55,863 nucleotides of DNA from Vitrella brassicaformis (lineage: Eukaryota; Sar; Vitrellaceae), in contig CDMY01000488.1 in NCBI GenBank assembly GCA_001179505.1, forward strand, positions 86,147 to 142,009, written 5' to 3'. The notes under the pieces were generated by a model that ran no database searches, was not told the DNA's origin, and worked only from the letters and a program-made list of their open reading frames with translations. Positions 12,201-22,969 of this stretch are shown piece after piece; position 1 is the first letter of the stretch, and each line of letters opens with the position of its first letter. A program made the translations under genes and the position numbers.

Positions 12201-12843
12201 GTGTGTGTGTGTGTGTAGGGTGTCCGAGGGCATGCAGCTGATCGTCACATCGGGCGGCACCGGATTCGCCGTAAGTGAAGTGCCTGCACCCATTCTATAT
12301 TTCATTCTGTGTGTTGCTGCGCTGATTGGTCAGCCCCGCGACCGCACCCCCGAGGCGTTGGAGCCGCTGTTTGACCGCCGATGCCATGGGCTCACGCACC
12401 AGATGATGGACGCAAGCCTCCAGGTACACACGGCCTACATCACTCACATCTCATCCATGTGTGTGCGTCGGAATGACGTGTGTGTATGCCTTTGGCGCAG
12501 GCGACGCCGACTGCAGGCCTCTCCCGGCTGACTGCAGGGATTATCAAACTCACGTATGTACGATAAGATCGCCAGCGGCAGCAGCAAACGATTGAAGGGA
12601 CAGCCACCTGTTTGTTCTCTTCATGTCTGCCGTGTGCTGTGTTGGCTGCCCAGGTTGGTCCTGGCTCTTCCCGGTTCACCCAAAGCGGTAAGTGAGTGAG
12701 TTGAACAACACGCGGCACGTGGCAGGCCGTTTGTGTGGTGTGTGTGTCTGTGTGTCCTGTCTGCCTGTGTGTGTCAGGTGCGGGAGTGTCTGGACGCCGT
12801 CAAGGTGCCCCTGCCACATGCTCTGAGGCTCATCAACTCCTGA
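9234..12843 (+). CDS. CNX1: Molybdenum cofactor biosynthesis protein, MoeA-MogA fusion (Cnx1 type)
   Basis: Catalyses the last Moco steps: the MogA/G domain adenylylates molybdopterin and the MoeA/E domain inserts molybdate. Twenty-one exons close to 655 residues: 9234-9371, 9462-9515, 9606-9642, 9716-9778, 9852-9907, 9999-10050, 10128-10229, 10316-10387, 10477-10616, 10679-10752, 10837-10916, 10991-11134, 11226-11389, 11443-11727, 11810-11911, 12021-12130, 12219-12270, 12334-12423, 12501-12553, 12654-12687, 12778-12843. The MoeA part (about 1-440) shows GRTLAEDVTAPFPHPAFPAS, TTGGVSMG, LNLKPGKPTTYG and FALPGNPVSVW. After a linker the MogA part (about 495-655) shows AVLVCSDRCSRG, VTSGGTGFAPRD and LALPGSPKAVRECL. 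E-then-G order is that of plant Cnx1; gephyrin is the reverse. Intron 11 (10917-10990) has a GC donor. Probably cytosolic; no presequence seen. Confidence 0.96.
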
Positions 12844-14070
12844 GTAGTGAGTCAAGGCGACAGAGAGCTTTTCTGTGAGTGGGAGTTTTTGCCACCTGTC
12901 CATCATGCCGGTGTTGGTGCATACGTATCAGTAGACAGGGAAAAAGGTGTGCGGTGTCCTCCGTGTGTGTGTTTGCGTGTTCGTGCACTCGAAAAGAGTC
13001 GGTGGACGAATCAGTGTCAAGTGTGTCGAAAGAGCAGCCCAGTGTGTGTGATTGTGGTGGTCAATGACACACGCAGGAATGGATGGATGGATGGATGGAT
13101 AATGGACCAACAATCGCAGAATGACTAATAAGACACATACACGACTGAAATCGCATTGCTCACACACACACGAAGTGACACACACACACACACGAAGTGA
13201 CATGGATGGCATGCTCGCGCGCGGCGGGCCCTTGACGGATGGCTGAGCAGATGGATGGCTGAACGGATGGCTGGCCTATAGGTCTACACACAGTGACTGA
13301 GTGATTGCGGAACGCCTACGTACTTAATGGTCTGTCTATCCCTATACAGACAGATAGATAGCAGGATGGCACTGCACTCCTTACTTCTTCCTTGCCTTGC
13401 CTTGCTGCCATCCTACGGGCTACACAAAACCCCACACACACACACGACACGACACACGTGCACTGCAGTGTGTATCAGCGACCTGTTTCAGCCAGCCTAG
13501 CCTGCAGTGAGTGCATGGATGTGTGTACGTGTGTGGGTGAGGAGGAGAGAGGCAAAAACCGCCTTATGCACACATCCGACATATACACCAAGATCGTTCG
13601 CTGTACGCAGTACGGAACGGTCGATTGGTCTATGATGTGATACAAATGAATGGATTGATAGATGGATGGATACTTACAAAATCCCCTCTGTCTGTCTTTC
13701 TTTCTTTCTTTCTTTCTTTCTGAAATGTAGGTGAGTGGTGCCCCCCGACCCCCCAACCCTCCCTCCCTCCGACTTACATACATAGATATCCATTTGTGTC
13801 ACTCACATGACATGATACATGGTGGTGAAGTGACGTGACATGTGTGTATGAAAACGCGGCTATGCTATGCGTGTGCACACACCATCACCGCACACACAGC
13901 ATACAACATAGCATAGACACTCACACACGTACACGCCACACATACCTACCTTACGTAAATTATGCAGCCAGCAACGAATAAATAACGCATCGCCCATCCC
14001 TCCGATCCACGATAGACACCCCCCACCCCACACCACCACCGATTCCCTTCCCACCGCAGAAACATTCATG
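12844..14070. other. Convergent intergenic region rich in short repeats
   Basis: Between two 3' ends. It contains GGAT repeats near 13080-13100, CACA runs near 13160-13200 and a (TTTC)n tract at about 13695-13722. No exon with good codon use was found. Confidence 0.65.
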
Positions 14071-15588
14071 TCACACGCGCCCTGGCCCGGCGGCCTTTAT
14101 CCTTATCAGGTCTGGCTTCACCGGAGGAGAGGGCACCTTTGCCGGCGGCTGTAGCGCTGTCTCATTCTCCCACGCGCTGTCCCAGTAGATGGCTATTCCC
14201 TTCTCACCTACAAGGAAGGATAGGCCAGGCAACACGCAGTCAAAAACACAAAGAGGCGTCTGTCTGTCTGCATACAAATCGACCGCCTTTCATTTCACCC
14301 TCACCCTCACCAGGCGGGCACTCGGTCGTCACCGACGGCAGCACGTGGCAGAAGCGGCAGCACAGGTGGTTCAGGGCGTTGCACGTCTCCTCGGGCACAT
14401 GTGTGGCATTTGTCCCATCGCCCGCACACGAGGGGTCGAACGTCAGCAGGCGGTAGTCCAGCAGCTGGTTGACCCCCACACAGGCGCTCGGCTGCTCGGA
14501 GGTGTCGCCACACACGTGTGAGAGGCGGACAGGGGGCAAGAGCTGCTGCGTTGGTTCTTCCTCTTTGGGCGGCGGCTTGATAACGATATCGGCGGGAGGG
14601 GTGACGCGGATGAGCCACTCCTGCGTGCGGGCGATGGGCAGCATGGCCATCCGGACCTTCTCGGCACACTCGTCAAAGGTCTTGGTGTTGCGCGGCAATA
14701 CGTTCTCCGCAAACGCGCCCACTGATCCACACACACAGCAACAAGAGCTCAGCTCCACACATAGACCCGGCTTGCCTGCCTGGACGGTGAGCGAATGTGA
14801 CGTACTTACGTGTGTTTGGTGTGGTCGAATCTTTGGTGTCGCTCCCCTTGTAGCGGCAGACGTACAAGACCGAAGACGGTGCCTACACAGACAGGTATGT
14901 AATGTGCGGGGGAGAGGGTAGGGTGTTTGCCGGAGGAAGAACGGTGCCCGTCAGGTCACACCTACCTTTGCACTGTTGTCGCCACACCCAATCTCTGTGG
15001 CGCCCTTCCACACCATCGCGGTGCTGCAGCCACATGACAGACAGTCAGGAAATGTAATTAATGGGGGGTGACAGACACTGTGTGGGACGGCGATGTTCTC
15101 AGACTCTCAAAACTCACAAGTGCCCGGCTCCTGAACGGAAGTCGTTGCTGCCCTCTGGCCAGAGGTCCACCTCATCGTACCACGCATCGATGGCCGAGTC
15201 GAAGTCCGTGAAGCCTGACACAAACACACACACACACACACACACACATCCTCTCTCATCGCCTTGACTGTTGGCCGTGCTCGTTTCTTGTACCCCACGC
15301 AAGGTTTTCCCCAGCCGGCCCCGCTGGTGGTGCGAGGTTATAGCTGTCCGAGTGCTCAAACACGCCCTTGTCTGCCCAGGCCTGGGCGCTGGTCGCCATC
15401 GCGCTGCTCCACGTCAGGGCAGGGGCGTCGTGACTGTTAAGAGCAGCCAGGCAAAGGCAGAGGCAGAAACCCGTGGCTGGCTGTGTGTGTGCTTAATTGT
15501 CCGTCTGCTTTGCTTTGCTTGCTTACAGGCATCTGTATGTGTTGTGGAGAGCCAGCACCGCCGCGACCTGCGTCGCACTGAGTGCCAT
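14071..15588 (-). CDS. CAP/SCP-domain protein (CRISP-antigen 5-PR-1 superfamily) with Cys-rich C-terminus
   Basis: Exons 15588-15527, 15433-15294, 15214-15118, 15023-14966, 14882-14810, 14721-14311 and 14207-14071 close to 325 residues. The first 130 residues are a CAP domain: LALHNTYRCLHDAPALTWS with the first His, AQAWADKGVFEHSD with the Glu-His pair, GPAGENLAWG, and GHFTAMVWKGATEIGCG, the family's most conserved signature. LYVCRYKG closes the fold. The rest (about 150-325) is not recognised; it has a Cys cluster (LCCRFCHVL) and a basic tail. CAP proteins are normally secreted and bind lipids or act at the cell surface. The ATG at 15588 gives no signal peptide; an in-frame ATG at 15783 would add a hydrophobic Ser/Leu/Pro stretch, so the start is uncertain. 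Confidence 0.85.
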
Positions 15589-16155
15589 GGCCGGCGCCGG
15601 GAGGGACAGAGGGAGAGGGAGAGAGGGAGGGAGAGGGAGAGAGGGAGGGAGGGAGAGGGAGAGGGAGACCAGGCAAGAAGAGAAGGAATGGCGGCCGGGA
15701 GGTGCTGTAGGGAAAAAGCGGAGTGTTCGTTGTTTCGTTGCCACCCACGCCGTTAAGGGTCGGCCCGAGCGACACGTTTCCATGAGGCGTGTAAACAGAG
15801 ACGACAGGGCGACCTGATTGCTTGGGGTCAAAGTTGAGGAGAGAAGTTGCACGAGAATGTCACAACACAAACACACACACACACACACACACGACCGGAC
15901 GCATCAAGGGTCCGATGCGCCCCACTACATACATAGTTAACGCACACCGCACGACACACACACACACACCGCCACGAATCGGGATGGGTGATGCAGGCAG
16001 GTCAGCGTAGACGAAGCCCATCCCACGGGGGGCTGAAGGGCTGGGGAGGTGAGATGAGCTGGCTGTCTGCGGGTTGCTAAGATACACACGGGAGGGAGAG
16101 AGATAAGGGAGTGAGTGACCCGCCTACCTGTCAGGAAGGCAGCCATGCAGGCAAG

Positions 16156-16187
<32 letters not shown>

Positions 16188-17284
16188 TGTGCTACCTATA
16201 TCAACACCAACGCTCACGCGATGCGTGTGGAGGCGCGTGGGTGTGGTGCGTGTGCCACAAAATCGGATCGTCAGGCAAGACAAAGAGGAAAGGCCCAGAG
16301 GCGCGAAGCACGGAGTGATTTGATGAATGATGATGATGATGAACGGCTGGTAGGTCAGTCGGTCCATCATTCCATCATTCCATCCAGGCATCCAATGGAA
16401 TGGGTGCACACACATTCTCCTCATCCCTCCGCCCTGACACGACGGTTGACACAGGGCAAGTGACGACCACTGTGACTGTTCCTTGGCAGCCGCAGTGACA
16501 TCAACCGACCCTGGTGCGGCCGTGTGGTGCCAAGAAAAGGGAGAGAGAGAGACAGAGAGAGAGGAAACATGGCAACAACCGATTCATCAAGACAGTGTAC
16601 CAGAGGGGGAGAGGGAGAGGAAGGGAGAGAAGAGAGAGACAGCAGACCAAAACCTCGCGAGCGCACTCCATATGCACCCTTCCATCCATCCATCCATCGA
16701 TCGATCGACGTCCAATCAGAAAAGATCGGTCACACACATCATGCGGCCATGCGCATAAAAATGGCGTCGCTGCAGCCAAATGAATGAATGAATGAGTGAG
16801 CAAACCAGCCAACCGCACACACAGACACTCAGACAGACGGAGGACGGACAGTCATGGAACGAACAGCCAACTGCGATGACAAATTGCTCGCTCTCGCCCG
16901 CGCCATCATCCCACCCGACCAAACCACCCCACCACCACCATGGACGCGGTGGCCGGGCGGCCGTCTGGCTGTCTAGACACCCGCCCCGCCCCCCACCCAT
17001 CCATCCCTCCCTCAGCCGCTCAGCGGTGAGTGAGAGGGTCAACGTCAACACACACAGCAGCAGGTTAGGTTGGCATGGCAGCGGGTGGGTGGCAAGGGAG
17101 GGAGGGAAGTGGTGTTGAAAAAGCGTCCGTCCATCACACATCACACGCGTGTATGTATGGATGGATGGATCGATGGATCGAGTATGATGGTATGGATGGT
17201 GAGGATGATCCCTGTACATGGTCTAACAAGACCCCAAAAACGCCCCTCTCCCTCCCTCCCACCTCCCTCCCTCCCGCCTCCCGC
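15589..17284. other. Gene-free region upstream of the CAP gene, rich in tandem repeats
   Basis: About 1.7 kb. It contains a GGGAGA polypurine tract at 15601-15668, CA runs at 15867-15892 and 15954-15970, a CAGG repeat at about 16144-16187, and GGAT/CATC repeats near 16680 and 17155. No exon could be supported on either strand, and no clear GCGAGCT-type motif was seen here. Confidence 0.6.
16144..16187 (+). repeat. CAGG tetranucleotide microsatellite
   Basis: GCAGGCAA followed by about eight perfect GCAG/CAGG units. It lies in gene-free DNA. Confidence 0.9.
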
Positions 17285-18192
17285 TTAAAACCATGATGCC
17301 AGTTTAGCGAGCGCGAGCACGACAATGACGAGAAAGACCACCTGCCAGAGCTCCCACCCCTTCTTGGGCTTGTTGCTGCTGAGCGTCTTGAGCTGCTCGC
17401 TCAGCGAGTCCCTCTCCTGCTCCAGCTTGGCCACCGTCTGCACCAGCTCGTCGTACCGCACCTTGAGCGAACGGCTGTCACCACCCACCCCCTGTGCGCT
17501 CGCCACCGACGCCTCGCTCGCACCCGGCCCGCCGTACACGGCCGCGTTTTCCGAGTACGACTCGGACGCACCCGCACCCGCACCGCCCTCCTTCCGGAAC
17601 ACCACGTCGAGGCGGTAGTCCTCGATGTTCTCCTTGGCCACATGGGTCCAGTCGTCGCGCGACAGTGGCATGTCGCTCTCAACTGCACCACACATCACAG
17701 AGAAGGGATATTTGTGTGAGTGTGGTGTTTTGAGCGTGTGACGGCAGTGCTTGTTGTGTGTGTGCCCACCTACCTCGTGTGGCCTGGACGAGGAACCGAT
17801 CAGTGGAGGGCGGAGGATCCGCCGTCAGCGGCTGCAGAATGATCTGTTCATCCATCGACACACACACCAACCATACACAAAAGATCAGCCATCCCGAGAC
17901 ACGCAAACCGCGCCACGCAGCCGCCTCCCTGCCTCCCTCGTCAAGCCCCGCATCTGACTCCCCTCTCTGCCTGTCCATATCAGCACCCACCCACCTGAAT
18001 CTCCTGTGTGCCCTTCTCCTTGAGCACGCCCGAGGAGGGCCGCACGAGGTAGTTTTTGGGCGCCGTAGTCTTGATCTTGTAGGCCACGATGGCATTGGAT
18101 GCGTTCTCGAGGCGCAGGCTGGCAGTGACGGTGCTGTAGAGCTGCACCGGGAACTCTATCGTCTTCTCTGGCGACACCGACAGCAGCGGCAT
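17285..18192 (-). CDS. VAMP-associated protein (VAP/Scs2-like), MSP domain with C-terminal ER anchor
   Basis: ER membrane-contact protein. Exons 18192-17995, 17843-17774 and 17682-17285 close to 221 residues. Residues 1-110 form a major sperm protein domain: LSVSPEKTIEFPVQLYSTV, then SLRLENASNAIVAYKIKTT, PKNYLVRPSSGVLKEKGTQ, and IILQPLTADPPP with DRFLVQATR. Known VAPs use this domain to bind FFAT motifs of lipid-transfer and tethering proteins. A linker and short coiled coil (KVRYDELVQTVAKLEQERD) follow. The last 20 residues (WQVVFLVIVVLALAKLASWF) are a hydrophobic tail anchor. Length and layout are those of typical VAPs. The divergent F-box-like gene starts 210 bp away. Confidence 0.92.
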
Positions 18193-18266
18193 CGTCAACA
18201 CCGAGGGCCAACCGGGTCGCAACCTACGCGTTTGGTTGTTTCCTCTACTCAAAAACACCTCGATCT

Positions 18267-18309
18267 GAGCTCGCAATGAGATGGCGCCGTAAGCTTTGAA
18301 ATGGCGCCG
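18267..18309. promoter_or_regulatory. GCGAGCT-core motif and ATGGCGCCGT direct repeat
   Basis: GAGCTCGCAA at 18267-18276 (reverse complement TTGCGAGCTC) is followed by ATGGCGCCGT at 18281-18290 and again at 18300-18309. All lie in the head-to-head interval 18193-18401. Confidence 0.4.
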
Positions 18310-18401
18310 TGACTTCTGGCGTGATTCTGTGCTTCACCAGACGAGTGGGAGCCCTCTGCACATCCGCGGCTTGAGATCTCTATCTCGCGAGGCGTTCCAC
18401 C

Positions 18402-19445
18402 ATGACGGCTTATCAGCTGCCTGCTGATCTTTGGCGGCAGCGAGTGCTGCCGTTCCTCACCATTATCGAGCTGCTAGCCCTCCGCAGCACCAGCAGCACC
18501 ATTGGAGCCTCCATCGTCACGGCCATCCTGCTGCTGCATCGCATCGACGGCTCTCTCGCCCGGCACGCCCTCTTGGGACTCATCGATATGGACCGCACAC
18601 ACAAGGGCCCTCTGCTGTTCAGCTACCTGCTGCGAGTGGCCTATGTGTTGGACCAGGGCGGCAGGGAGTGGCGTGTGATGGGCACATTCATCCGTCTGGC
18701 CGTCATCCATGGTCTGACTCCCAACGGTACCGCGCCCCTGGTGCTGTCGGCTGAGTGGCTGGCCGCCCATCTGCCCACCAGCAGCGCCTTCCACCAGCTG
18801 CCTCTCATGTTGGCCATTTACCGCTTGTGCGGCCAGCAGCTCAGAGACGGGGCAGAGAGCCTGGCGCTGCAACCAGAGGCCCAGGAGGGACGGCATCGGA
18901 TCGGTCAGTGCGTGATTCGTGTGGTGTCATTGGCTGACTTGCCTGTCGGCCACTCGTACCGTGACAGCTACAGCCCGACGGATCCCGCTATCTTCTATTC
19001 GGAGGGGCTCAGCCAGGGACTGTCATCACCCTCTTTCTCGTCGTTTCTGTTCCACGGGGTGTGCCGCTTGTGGGGTCAGGGGTGGCGTCTGAGGGCCCTG
19101 CTATGGTTACAGATGGCCCGGCGAGACGACCACTGCTCGCGAGCCCTGCGGACTGCAAACATCGACCCGGCTGACGGCATGGTGGTGGACTACTGCACGG
19201 GCAATATCGGTAATTATCTATGGCGCGAGGTGATCGTGAGTGGCTTCCGGCCAGGCGAGACCGTCGCTGCCCACTTGACGGTTTCCCGCTACCACGTCAT
19301 GCTGTTCACAACAGAGTCTGCCACCACCGACAACACCCACTCGCTCGACAGCCGGTTCCCCGTGTCGATGCCACGGCTCCGTGCTGTGCTGCGGCACTGC
19401 GGTGTGGAGCAGCAGGTCATCAGCAGAGGGGAGGTCCGGGTGTGA
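18402..19445 (+). CDS. F-box-like protein, single exon
   Basis: Intronless 347-residue frame starting MTAYQLPADLWRQRVLPFLT. The first 45 residues fit an F-box-like helix set: LPADLW opening, then LLALRSTSSTIGAS where typical F-boxes have a hydrophobic-Arg-xx-Ser/Cys motif. In known proteins this binds Skp1 and makes the protein a substrate adaptor of SCF ubiquitin ligases. The remaining 300 residues have no repeat or domain that I recognise. Lack of introns is unusual among these neighbours. The LPxDLW start is shared with the 680-residue gene at 31581-34019 and the fragment near 38150. Function beyond F-box-like is not supported. Confidence 0.75.
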   Translation: MTAYQLPADLWRQRVLPFLTIIELLALRSTSSTIGASIVTAILLLHRIDGSLARHALLGLIDMDRTHKGPLLFSYLLRVAYVLDQGGREWRVMGTFIRLAVIHGLTPNGTAPLVLSAEWLAAHLPTSSAFHQLPLMLAIYRLCGQQLRDGAESLALQPEAQEGRHRIGQCVIRVVSLADLPVGHSYRDSYSPTDPAIFYSEGLSQGLSSPSFSSFLFHGVCRLWGQGWRLRALLWLQMARRDDHCSRALRTANIDPADGMVVDYCTGNIGNYLWREVIVSGFRPGETVAAHLTVSRYHVMLFTTESATTDNTHSLDSRFPVSMPRLRAVLRHCGVEQQVISRGEVRV

Positions 19446-20098
19446 CTGACCCACACACACCAGCCGTCACGACCTGAGTGAGTGAGGCGTTGGGAACGAG
19501 TAGACAGTAATTAGAGAGATGTCAATGAGGGCGTTAGGCAGTGATTGGTTAGGTGTGGCATCCATCCTTTGTGTGTGTGTGCTCTCTTGTGTCTGACTGA
19601 GAGTGGAGAGGGGGTGGAGGTGGGCAGGTGGTGGTGTGTCATCGTGACTGACTGATGGACAGGGTTTAGGCTTTAGGAATCATGATCACGCTGTGTGTAC
19701 CTGAGTGCTTTGATAAAGTCAATCAATGAAATAACGGTCTCTGTGAAACTATCACACGTCGTCTAGTGGCCCCCCCCCCACACACATGCACCCGGCTGGC
19801 TGACCCCATGAAGGACACTCACACCACCTCACACCACACTCGACTGATTGCGGGAAACAGTGCCCGCCTCTCGCTGCGGCTTTCTGTACAATTGCTCGAG
19901 AGGCGCGCAGTTGATCCAGGCAACCAACAGCCACAGATAGATAACAAAGCACATACAGCAGACACACACACAGATCGACAGACAAGTCAAACAGACACAA
20001 CAAGGGCTGCAGGCAGGTAGGCAGGCCCGCGTACACATCACGAATGAACGAACGAATGAACGAACGAATGACCCAGCCCACACCCATACAAAGATTTC
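19446..20098. other. Convergent intergenic region
   Basis: 3'-to-3' interval. It contains GT-rich DNA, a C homopolymer near 19770 and GAAC/GAAT repeats at about 20040-20070. No exon supported. Confidence 0.6.
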
Positions 20099-21113
20099 TC
20101 ACACGCTTCGGGCGTCGGCAGTGTAGAGCTGCTGCCGTTCAGACCGGATCGCCGAGAGCTGATTCTGCTGCTCCTGCCTGTGGCACTCGCGAAGAAGGAA
20201 GTCCCTCCCCGACAAAGTCATCAACGTCATGCGGGATCTCCTGGCGGTGGTGGGTGGAGTCCCATCTGACGATGATGACGAGCGTGTGCTGGCGTCGGTG
20301 GGGCAGGGTGAGGGGGAGCGGTCGTGTGGATGCTCCTCGCCCTCCTCCTCAGGCAGCAGCCGCAGCAGCATCGTGTGCGCGAGCCAGATGCGGTCCAGGG
20401 CAAGCGCGTCCTTGACCCAGCGGCCGTCAATGGCCATCTCCTCCTGTCCGTCGTCGTTAATGCGTCGTGTCCAGCCGACTGCTTCGAGCAGCTGACATGC
20501 GGCCAGGTGCCGCATGATGGTCTCCTGGATCTTGGGATTGCTGGTCTGCAGACACCACACACAGACACACACCGGGTGTGCTCTACAGCTGCTGTCAGGT
20601 GTGTGTGTGGGTGTGTGTGTGTGTGTACCTTGAAGGAGCGATACTTCTTGCTTCTTGGATGCTTGAGCAGGTTCCCGTGAAGCCGGGCGAGAGTTGCAGC
20701 GCACTCCTGTCGCTCCTCAAGCAAAGCGATGGTGTTGAGCGCAGTGGCAGCTCGGCTGATCTGCACCTCCATCGCCTCAATCGCATCTTCCGGCTCGGTC
20801 TGATACACAGCAGCGACGTCCATATGTGGCTGCGTGTCGCCCTGGATGAGCTCTGCAGGATCCATGAGGCTGAACGAGTTGTTGTGTGACAGCTGTTGGA
20901 GGCAGTGAACGAGGGCAGAGATCTGTGGCTTGTCGTGCGAAGGGGTGCTGCGACAGGGATCGACAGACGGAATGCAGGGAGGGAGGAGGGGGGAGGAGGG
21001 AGGGGAGAGGTCGCCCCTCCCCTCCCGAAACCCTGAGCCCTAAACCCTGCACCCTGCCGAGGTGCAGCTGAGCACGGTACTGACCAGGCTGTTTGACTGA
21101 CACAGATAGACAT
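20099..21113 (-). CDS. PUB/PUG-domain protein
   Basis: Exons 21113-21085, 20947-20629 and 20545-20099 close to 264 residues; a start at MDPAELIQ (20865) is an alternative. Residues about 60-155 are a PUB domain: an all-helical segment (LEERQECAATLARLHGNLL) followed by SKKYRSFKTSNPKIQETIMR and HLAACQLLEAVGWTRR, very like the domain in peptide:N-glycanase and UBX/UBA proteins. There the KYR..R..N..I..K signature and the LL..+GF motif bind the C-terminal tail of p97/VCP. The C-terminal 80 residues are Ser/Pro-rich and then Gln/Arg-helical. No thioredoxin, UBX or transglutaminase domain is present, so it is probably a small p97 cofactor or adaptor. Intron 1 contains degenerate telomere-like DNA; intron 2 starts (AC)n and ends (GT)n. 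Confidence 0.82.
21027..21056 (-). repeat. Short degenerate telomere-like repeat inside an intron
   Basis: Four imperfect copies related to CCCTAAA (CCCTGAG, CCCTAAA, CCCTGCA, CCCTGCC) lie in intron 1 of the PUB gene. On the gene's strand this reads TTTAGGG-like. It is too short to be a telomere and could be a repair scar or chance. Confidence 0.4.
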
Positions 21114-21325
21114 CGGTTCTTTTGTCTTGGTCTCAGCACAGCCCATCCACAGCCCACCCATCGCGCGGCATGGTTGCACCCATAGCGCGAGAGGCGTGGG
21201 CTGTGGACAGCCAATGCATGGACCAGGACAAGGGAACGATCACAATGTCGGACGACTCATAGTACGCACAGGCTGTCTGATCCACACAAGGAGCACTCCC
21301 GCTCAATCTCCCCCTAGTATCTTTG

Positions 21326-22557
21326 TCAAGCCACCCCCCCGCCACCCCCGCTGCCCCCTGGATCATTCCTGTCGTCGTCGTATCTCTCGTACCGCTGCAC
21401 ACCATAGTGCGCACCCCACGACTGAAGCTGTGACGTAGCCGCCTCCTGGCAACGCACTCGGACAGCACGACTGCTCGACATCTGGCCAATCACACGCGGC
21501 ACAGGGAAAACAGACACGGAGTGAGAGTTCCGTTCGTTCGATGTGCGTCTTGTTGTCGCGTACTGACTCACTGACTCACCGGGTCGACATAGCAGAAGAG
21601 GGTGCCTGGCTCCAGGAAGGTGTGCCCGCCGTCCACGCTCACTTGGAGGGACACAACGCCGGCAGGGTGTGGGGGTGCGATGCAGCGGATCTGGTGCCGC
21701 GACTGAAATGTGGCCGGCACCACAATGCGGCCAAAGCGGCACGACAAATAGCGGCTGTTGACGAAATAGTCGCCAAACACATTGATCACACGGCCACCTG
21801 CACACATTGACACACACGATGAGCAGCCATCTGATCTGTGACTGTCTTGTGGTGTGTTCTCACCTTCTGTTAGACATTGTGCAGGCACTGGCTGCAGCTC
21901 CACTTGCGTGTCTGTCCACTTGAGCTGGACCACACAGTTGAGGATGCTCCCGTCGCCCAGTGAGTGATCGCTGAGGCGGACAGACTCCTCATCTTCGACC
22001 GACAATGCCCTCCCGCACACGACGAAGGTGAAGTCGGCCTTGCCATCGTTGATCTGCTGCAGCACCCACGCGTGGCTCTCCTCCATCCCCTCCAGGCCCC
22101 TCACGCCCACTGCACCGCTGCCCCGCCTGGCGAGATCAGCATTCTCGTCGTCCGGCAGCCGCTCAGACAAGGAGCGATTGAACCGGCGGCCGCCATGGAG
22201 CCGACCAGAAGACGAGGATGAAGAAGCCCCGGATTCCTCAGTGTCGTCGTCATCGGAAGATCCAGTTTGTGCCGCATTCCTTCCTCGCCAAAGTGTGCCA
22301 TACTCCTTGAGTTTGAGCTTGACGAGCTGCCTACACTGCTTGAAGGTGCACGTGGGCCGCACGAGCAGGGGGAGGCCCGGGAGGGGAGCAGAGGGGCGGG
22401 AGGAGGATGCTGCTGAAGGGCTGCTGTCGTCAGTGTGAGAGTCGCGTGACGTGGCTGGGCTCTGAGTGGTGTCTGCGGTTGGCGAGAGCGGCTCTAGGGA
22501 GCCGAACGAAATGGATCCCTCGAAGGGCAGTGTCGCGTTGAAGAACACACGGATCAT
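21326..22557 (-). CDS. IPT/TIG-domain protein
   Basis: Exons 22557-21864, 21797-21580 and 21481-21326 close to 355 residues. The N-terminal 230 residues are mostly low complexity: Ser/Pro and Asp/Ser runs around a CKQCRQLVKLKLKEYGTLW-like helical segment. Residues about 232-305 form an IPT/TIG immunoglobulin-like domain. GGRVINVFGDYFVNSRYLSC is the G..I.V.G.nF..s..l.C signature, then FGRIVVPATF, IRCIAPPHPAGVVSLQVSVD and FCYVDP, a typical final strand. The tail is Tyr/Asp/Gly-rich. TIG domains occur in cell-surface receptors and transcription factors; with no signal peptide or TM helix here, an intracellular role is more likely. Partner unknown. Confidence 0.8.
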
Positions 22558-22598
22558 GCTTGTCTGCGCCCTCAGCCTTTCTGGCGATCCACACCTTC

Positions 22599-22607
22599 AA
22601 GCTCGCA
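22599..22607 (-). promoter_or_regulatory. GCGAGCT-core motif, divergent interval 22557/22782
   Basis: AAGCTCGCA, exact reverse complement of TGCGAGCTT, lies 42 bp upstream of the IPT/TIG gene ATG and 175 bp before the TYW3-kelch ATG. Confidence 0.45.
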
Positions 22608-22781
22608 CAACAAGAAGAGCGGAGCGGAAGGGATCTGGACGACAGAAGCCGTGTATGTGACGACACTCTCGTCAGCTGGAAGATTCACCGATTAGTTGCG
22701 ACTTTCAAGCGATTTCCGTCGCCTGTGGTCATCGGGCATCGCTGCATTCGCCCCCTTCCGCCGCTTCAACGGCGGTTTGTG

Positions 22782-22931
22782 ATGATGGACGACTTCCAGG
22801 CCCGCAAGCGTCGGATCATGGAGGGCATCTCATCCCTGTGCAGCACGGATGATGACGCGGTAAGCAGACGTCAAAGTGCAGCTTCAAAGGGGCAGCTTCA
22901 TGCTTCCTACTCGTTCCTACGTGCGCCTGCC

Positions 22932-22969
<38 letters not shown>

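Noticed and set aside
16144-16187. Regular repeats considered as a CRISPR-like array
   Set aside because: Simple CAGG tandem repeat without spacers, in a eukaryotic genome.
19764-20102. Open frames on both strands in the convergent interval
   Set aside because: Composed of CA/GT and GAAC repeat translations; no splice-consistent extension.
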